NCBI RefSeq assembly: GCF_023217965.1
Contig: NZ_JALPSC010000001.1
Span: 992,001 to 1,056,000, forward strand
From: Prevotella sp. E13-27
GTDB lineage: Bacteria > Bacteroidota > Bacteroidia > Bacteroidales > Bacteroidaceae
Length of the DNA stretch: 64,000 nucleotides
Direction: 5' to 3'
Both the position numbers and the translations under genes were made by a program. The notes beneath the pieces were generated by a model, which saw nothing but the letters and a program-made list of their open reading frames with translations, did no database searches and had not been told where the DNA came from. Position 1 is the first letter of the stretch, and the number at the start of each line of letters is the position of its first letter. Positions 60,196 through 64,000 of the stretch are shown one piece after another.

Positions 60196-60465
60196 GACCC
60201 ATCCCCCTGAACCCCGTCTCCTAAAACCCACCCCCTACCCCTCCCGAGGGGAGGGGAATAAAATAGAAACGAACATAATATTTCAAGAAACGAATTTGTC
60301 TAATTAAATTTAATTTGGCCCACGAATTATACTAATTATTATCATGCAATGATAAAATATAATTATAAAAATTCGTGAAAAAAATTAGGCCTAATTAGGA
60401 TAATTCGTTTCAAGAAAAAAAAGCATTCGTTTGAAAGAAAAAAACAATTTGAGAAACTTGAATAA
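60196..60465. repeat. Intergenic repeats between ychF and lgt
   Basis: 60226-60257 is the pyrimidine-rich palindrome (CACCCCCTACCCCTCCCG-AGGGGAGGGG). 60262-60320 (AGAAACGAACATAATATTTC onward) repeats 20366-20425. ACGAATT...AATTCGT inverted tracts follow to 60415. No gene. Confidence 0.7.
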
Positions 60466-61428
60466 ATGATAGCATCATTATTTGATATAATAAATACAGT
60501 AATCTATATTGTTTCTACGATATCAGACACCTTACCGTCTATATCATCTCCCCTCCCCTCGGGAGGGGCAGGGGGTGGTTTTTGGGGTAGTGGGTTTTTG
60601 TTTATTAACTGGAACCCCGACCTTGAAGCCTTTAAGATAGGCAGTTTCGCCTTCCGCTGGTACTCGTTGTGCTGGCTGTTGGGCTTGCTGCTGGCATATC
60701 TTGTGGTAAGACAGCTGTTTAAAGATCAGAAGATAAAAGACGAGCTGTTTGAACCGCTGTTTCTCTACTGCTTCCTGGGCATATTGATAGGCGCCCGACT
60801 GGGCCATTGCATCTTCTATCAGCCCGACTATTTCCTCACCTCGTGGAAAGGAGTTGTAGAGATGTTCCTGCCAATACATTTCGATAGGTATGGCGACTGG
60901 CAGTTCTCTGGCTATCAAGGACTTGCGTCGCATGGCGGTACGCTCGGACTTATAATAGCGCTGGTGCTCTATGTGAAGCATACAGGCGTGGGACTGTGGC
61001 GCGTGCTTGACAATATAGCCATAGCAACAGGCACCACAGCGTGCTTCATACGCCTGGGCAACCTGATGAACTCAGAGATAATAGGTCGTCAGACCGATGT
61101 GCCCTGGGCGTTCATCTTCGAGCGTGTAGATATGGTGCCACGTCATCCAGGACAGCTCTATGAGGCCATAGCCTATGCCGTGCTGTTCGTGATAATGATA
61201 GTGCTCTACAAGAACCGCATGGCGAAATATGTTGGCACAGGCTTCTATTTTGGACTCTGTCTGACATATATCTTCACCTTCCGCTTCTTCATAGAATATA
61301 CTAAGGAGGTGCAGGAATCATTCGAGGAAGCCATGCTCTTCGACATGGGACAGCTGCTGTCAGTGCCGTTCATCGTCGTTGGAGCGTGGTATATGGTTAA
61401 AGGATTCAAGAAAGGACAAAAACTGTAA
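60466..61428 (+). CDS. lgt: Prolipoprotein diacylglyceryl transferase, with repeat-encoded N-terminal segment
   Basis: This 320-aa inner-membrane enzyme adds diacylglycerol to the lipobox Cys of prolipoproteins and is needed by the many lipoproteins in this window. Family motifs are present: [38 protein letters not shown] and [10 protein letters not shown], with about seven membrane spans. Between the start and the conserved WNPD there are ~50 extra residues, including [17 protein letters not shown], encoded by the pyrimidine-rich palindrome. No ATG occurs between that insert and WNPD, so the insert is probably translated. Confidence 0.95.
   Translation: MIASLFDIINTVIYIVSTISDTLPSISSPLPSGGAGGGFWGSGFLFINWNPDLEAFKIGSFAFRWYSLCWLLGLLLAYLVVRQLFKDQKIKDELFEPLFLYCFLGILIGARLGHCIFYQPDYFLTSWKGVVEMFLPIHFDRYGDWQFSGYQGLASHGGTLGLIIALVLYVKHTGVGLWRVLDNIAIATGTTACFIRLGNLMNSEIIGRQTDVPWAFIFERVDMVPRHPGQLYEAIAYAVLFVIMIVLYKNRMAKYVGTGFYFGLCLTYIFTFRFFIEYTKEVQESFEEAMLFDMGQLLSVPFIVVGAWYMVKGFKKGQKL
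60547..60582 (+). repeat. Pyrimidine-rich palindrome in frame in lgt
   Basis: TCTCCCCTCCCCTCGGGAGG ... AGGGGGTGG is almost the exact reverse complement of the intergenic copy at 60226-60257 only 300 bp upstream. It encodes [12 protein letters not shown]. Confidence 0.85.
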
Positions 61429-61467
61429 TTACACATACTGACTAAATTATAACTAAAACTGTTTCTT

Positions 61468-63297
61468 ATGCTAAAAAAACCATCTCTCTACAGGACTTTT
61501 TCATTGCTGTCGCTGCTGTTTGTGATGCTGTTTGGTAGCATTACCACTGTTGCTGCGTCGGAAGATGAAGATCTTCAAAATGACTCTTTACATGCACAGC
61601 TATACCGTAAGTTCCTCGATGCCTACAACCAGATAGGCCATGAGAAGGCATTCTATAAGATTGCCAATGAGATGTGTGACTTCTACAGACAGAAGAACAT
61701 GCCGTCGCGCTATTATAAGATGCAGTTGAACATTTGTCTCTACGACACAGAGAATAACCACAGCGACCTCGCCATGCAGCGTGCAAACAAGATGCTGCAG
61801 GATATGGAGGAAGAGGGATTTGATGCCTATTCCATGGTTTATATGGCGCTTGGAACAGTGTTCGAGAACCGTGGCAACTACCACATGGCGCAACACTACT
61901 ACGAACAGGCTCTAAGCAACCTGCCGTCGGACGATAAGGGCAGTCGCATGGCTATATACTCTCGTATGGCCTATCTGCTTATGTTCCGTGACCCTGTAGA
62001 TGCCAAATATTGGAACGACAGATACGAGGAGGAGAGTATCATATTCCCTGAATACCGTCAGGTATATCTGTTCCTCGACTGTATGATAATGTTTGCCCTC
62101 AACGATGAGTTCCACTTCAGGAAGAGCTATGCTGAATACATGAAGTATCACAGCGATAACCAGGAGCGTCTGGATAATTATGGTATGGAGACTCTGCGAC
62201 TGGCTAACATGGCTATGGACAAGAATTATGACGAGGCTCTTACACAGCTGCGCCATTCGCGCACAGGCGACCTGAACCTGATTACCACCTACGACATGCG
62301 CATCACCATACTGAAGATGAAGGAAGACTTCAAGGAGGCGCTAAGAGTGACAGAGCAGCGTGCTGTGACTGTTGACTCACTAAACTCTGACATGCTCTTC
62401 GCCAATCTTAACGAGATGAGTGCCCAGGTAGGTGTGTCGCGCACGGAGTCAAAGGCTGCCCATGACCGTCTGGTGATGCTTATCATAGTTATAGTGCTGG
62501 CAGCAGCAGTCATTGGTATTCTCTTCTACTTTGTAATGTATAACCGAAAGGTAACTACTGAACTGAAAGAAAAGAATAAACAGCTGGCATCGACGCTCGC
62601 CATGGCCGAGGAGAGCCAGAAGATGAAACTTGAGTTTGTGCGCTCGGTGAGTCATGAGATACGTACGCCTCTTAATGCCATCAACGGCTTCAATGACATT
62701 CTGAATACTCCTGGACTGGACCTGCCTGAAGAAGAGCGTAAGGACCTTCTTGAGCGTATCAAGGAGAACGTGGAAGCCATTACAAAGATTGTTGATGAGA
62801 TGTTGCGTGTGGCCGACAAGGAGTCTAACGAGTATGCCGACCAGAGTGAGCAGTTCTACTGCAACCAGTTCTTCTCGTCGCTGCTCTATGCTTATCGCAA
62901 TCAGGTGAGTGGTGCCGTTGAGCTGAAATACACCACGAAGGTAATAAACCGCGTGCAGTTCAAGTCCAACGAGGAAGGTCTGCGCAAGATTATGGATAAC
63001 CTCATACAGAATGCCATTAAGTTCACAAAGGAAGGGTTTATTCGCGTACATTGCGAACAGTCAACTGATGGTAAGCTACTGATAGTCAGCGTGGCAGACT
63101 CAGGAAAGGGTATCAGCAAGGATATGCAGGACAAGATTTTTGAAGGCTTCGTCAAGGAAGACTCCTTCCAACAGGGCATTGGTCTTGGTCTAACCCTTAG
63201 CAAGCAGATAGCAAAGAAGCTCGGTGGCGACCTTACCATCGATAAAGAATACATCGGTGGCGCACGATTCGTGCTCACCTTGCCGATGGTAGATTAA
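61468..63297 (+). CDS. Membrane sensor histidine kinase with TPR-like input
   Basis: The 609-aa protein has a signal peptide (1-30). The periplasmic helical repeat region at about 35-325 looks like TPRs ([28 protein letters not shown]). A transmembrane helix lies at about 334-355 and a short coiled coil follows ([20 protein letters not shown]). The HisKA domain has the phosphorylated His in [14 protein letters not shown]. HATPase boxes are [16 protein letters not shown] and [11 protein letters not shown]. No receiver domain is attached and no response regulator gene is adjacent, so the partner is elsewhere. Its stop overlaps the mutS stop on the other strand. Confidence 0.94.
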   Translation: MLKKPSLYRTFSLLSLLFVMLFGSITTVAASEDEDLQNDSLHAQLYRKFLDAYNQIGHEKAFYKIANEMCDFYRQKNMPSRYYKMQLNICLYDTENNHSDLAMQRANKMLQDMEEEGFDAYSMVYMALGTVFENRGNYHMAQHYYEQALSNLPSDDKGSRMAIYSRMAYLLMFRDPVDAKYWNDRYEEESIIFPEYRQVYLFLDCMIMFALNDEFHFRKSYAEYMKYHSDNQERLDNYGMETLRLANMAMDKNYDEALTQLRHSRTGDLNLITTYDMRITILKMKEDFKEALRVTEQRAVTVDSLNSDMLFANLNEMSAQVGVSRTESKAAHDRLVMLIIVIVLAAAVIGILFYFVMYNRKVTTELKEKNKQLASTLAMAEESQKMKLEFVRSVSHEIRTPLNAINGFNDILNTPGLDLPEEERKDLLERIKENVEAITKIVDEMLRVADKESNEYADQSEQFYCNQFFSSLLYAYRNQVSGAVELKYTTKVINRVQFKSNEEGLRKIMDNLIQNAIKFTKEGFIRVHCEQSTDGKLLIVSVADSGKGISKDMQDKIFEGFVKEDSFQQGIGLGLTLSKQIAKKLGGDLTIDKEYIGGARFVLTLPMVD

Positions 63298-64000
63298 CTT
63301 TTTACAATTTTCTTAATTTCGTTGAGCTTGTTAAGAGCTTCCACGGGTGTGAGGTTATTGATGTCGAGCCCTAGAATCTCGTCGCGAACCTGACAGAGCA
63401 CAGGATCGTCAAGTTGGAAGAAAGAAAGCTGCATGCCCTCGCGAGAGTTAGCAATCTCCTTAGTAGGTTTGGAAACACGACCCTCCCCTCCTTCGGAGGG
63501 GCCGTGGGAGGCTTCCAGCTGTTTCAGTACCACACCTGCCCTCTTCACTATGCTACGTGGCATTCCAGCAATGTCGGCCACATGGATACCAAACGAGTGT
63601 TCTGATCCGCCACGCTCCAGTCGGCGCAGGAAGATCACCTTGCCATCAACCTCTTTAACCGATACATTATAGTTCTTTATTCGCGCAAACGACTTCTCCA
63701 TCTCGTTAAGTTCATGATAGTGGGTGGCGAAGAGGGTGCGCGCACGTGCCTTAGGCTGTTCATGCAGATACTCCACTATGGCCCAGGCGATGGAGATGCC
63801 GTCATAGGTAGATGTGCCACGGCCCAGCTCGTCGAAGAGTACCAGCGAGCGTGGCGACACATTATTAAGTATGCTTGCCGCCTCGGTCATCTCTACCATG
63901 AATGTTGACTCACCAAGAGAAATGTTGTCAGAAGCTCCCACACGAGTGAAAATCTTATCCACCAGACCTATTCTCGCGCTCTCTGCGGGCACATAGCAGC
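63294..64000 (-). CDS. mutS: DNA mismatch repair protein MutS, C-terminal part (truncated by window)
   Basis: The frame runs off the window at 64000, and about 235 C-terminal residues are present. MutS binds mismatches and signals through its ATPase. Motifs: [43 protein letters not shown] (Walker B) and ATHYHEL, then the helix-turn-helix region [17 protein letters not shown]. The linker before [12 protein letters not shown] contains [15 protein letters not shown], encoded by the pyrimidine-rich palindrome. The linker is a length-variable part of the family, so activity is probably kept. Confidence 0.97.
   Translation of the reverse strand, partial: CYVPAESARIGLVDKIFTRVGASDNISLGESTFMVEMTEAASILNNVSPRSLVLFDELGRGTSTYDGISIAWAIVEYLHEQPKARARTLFATHYHELNEMEKSFARIKNYNVSVKEVDGKVIFLRRLERGGSEHSFGIHVADIAGMPRSIVKRAGVVLKQLEASHGPSEGGEGRVSKPTKEIANSREGMQLSFFQLDDPVLCQVRDEILGLDINNLTPVEALNKLNEIKKIVKS
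63478..63514 (-). repeat. Pyrimidine-rich palindrome in frame in mutS
   Basis: CGACCCTCCCCTCCTTCGGA-GGGG-CCGTGGGAGG. It encodes the Gly/Ser/Pro-rich linker segment of MutS on the complementary strand. Confidence 0.75.

Overview
The window looks like chromosome from a gut or rumen Bacteroidales bacterium close to Prevotella/Segatella. The evidence is the Bacteroidetes -7 promoter box (TAnnTTTGC) ahead of many genes, fimbrillin-type lipoproteins, LruC-domain and OmpA-family surface proteins, a HU/smalltalk/M15 peptidase cluster, and Prevotella-style C-termini of the form YDL-GR-...-GIYI-NGRKVVVK. I see no rRNA or tRNA gene and no CRISPR array.

Layout. (1) 1-5.7 kb: six small one- or two-gene cassettes (two YafQ-type toxin-antitoxin pairs, two copies of a 42/43-aa plus ~165-aa pair, and a pair of small membrane proteins) embedded in repeats. 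The cassettes share leader sequence, a 3' structured hairpin and flanking repeats; a further relative lies at 21.6-22.4 kb. (2) 5.8-21.5 kb: modular secreted proteins that share signal peptides, promoters and domains (two have an almost identical 700-bp 5' half), an OmpA-family protein, a Big_2 lipoprotein and a GxxExxY protein. (3) 22.4-29.5 kb: a tandem duplication of [zeta-type toxin/antitoxin + ~390-bp repeat + ~100-bp inverted repeat], later interrupted by an IS110 element in one copy and an ISL3 element in the other. (4) 29.4-31.3 kb: smalltalk/HU/unknown/M15 peptidase cluster. (5) 31.5-45.1 kb: operon of a 3668-aa secreted protein and two lipoproteins. (6) 45.1-47.5 kb: VanZ, NSS transporter, ParE/antitoxin pair. 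(7) 48.1-54.8 kb: minus-strand fimbrillin/OmpA operon whose 5' leader begins in a (GA)18 tract. (8) 55-64 kb: core genes (CYTH, S23-like, prfB, nadA, ychF, lgt, histidine kinase, mutS).

The most interesting signals are repeats. A short palindromic element with compensatory stem changes sits in untranslated leaders and trailers and also in frame inside an antitoxin. A pyrimidine-rich palindrome sits between genes and also in frame inside lgt, mutS and a fimbrial lipoprotein. The 600-bp gap between divergent prfB and nadA has a cluster of perfect DnaA boxes at 12-bp spacing plus a 22-bp tandem array, and is a good candidate for the chromosomal origin.

Boundaries were read by eye. Starts were chosen by signal peptide, neighbour overlap and promoter position; family names come from recognition, not database search.
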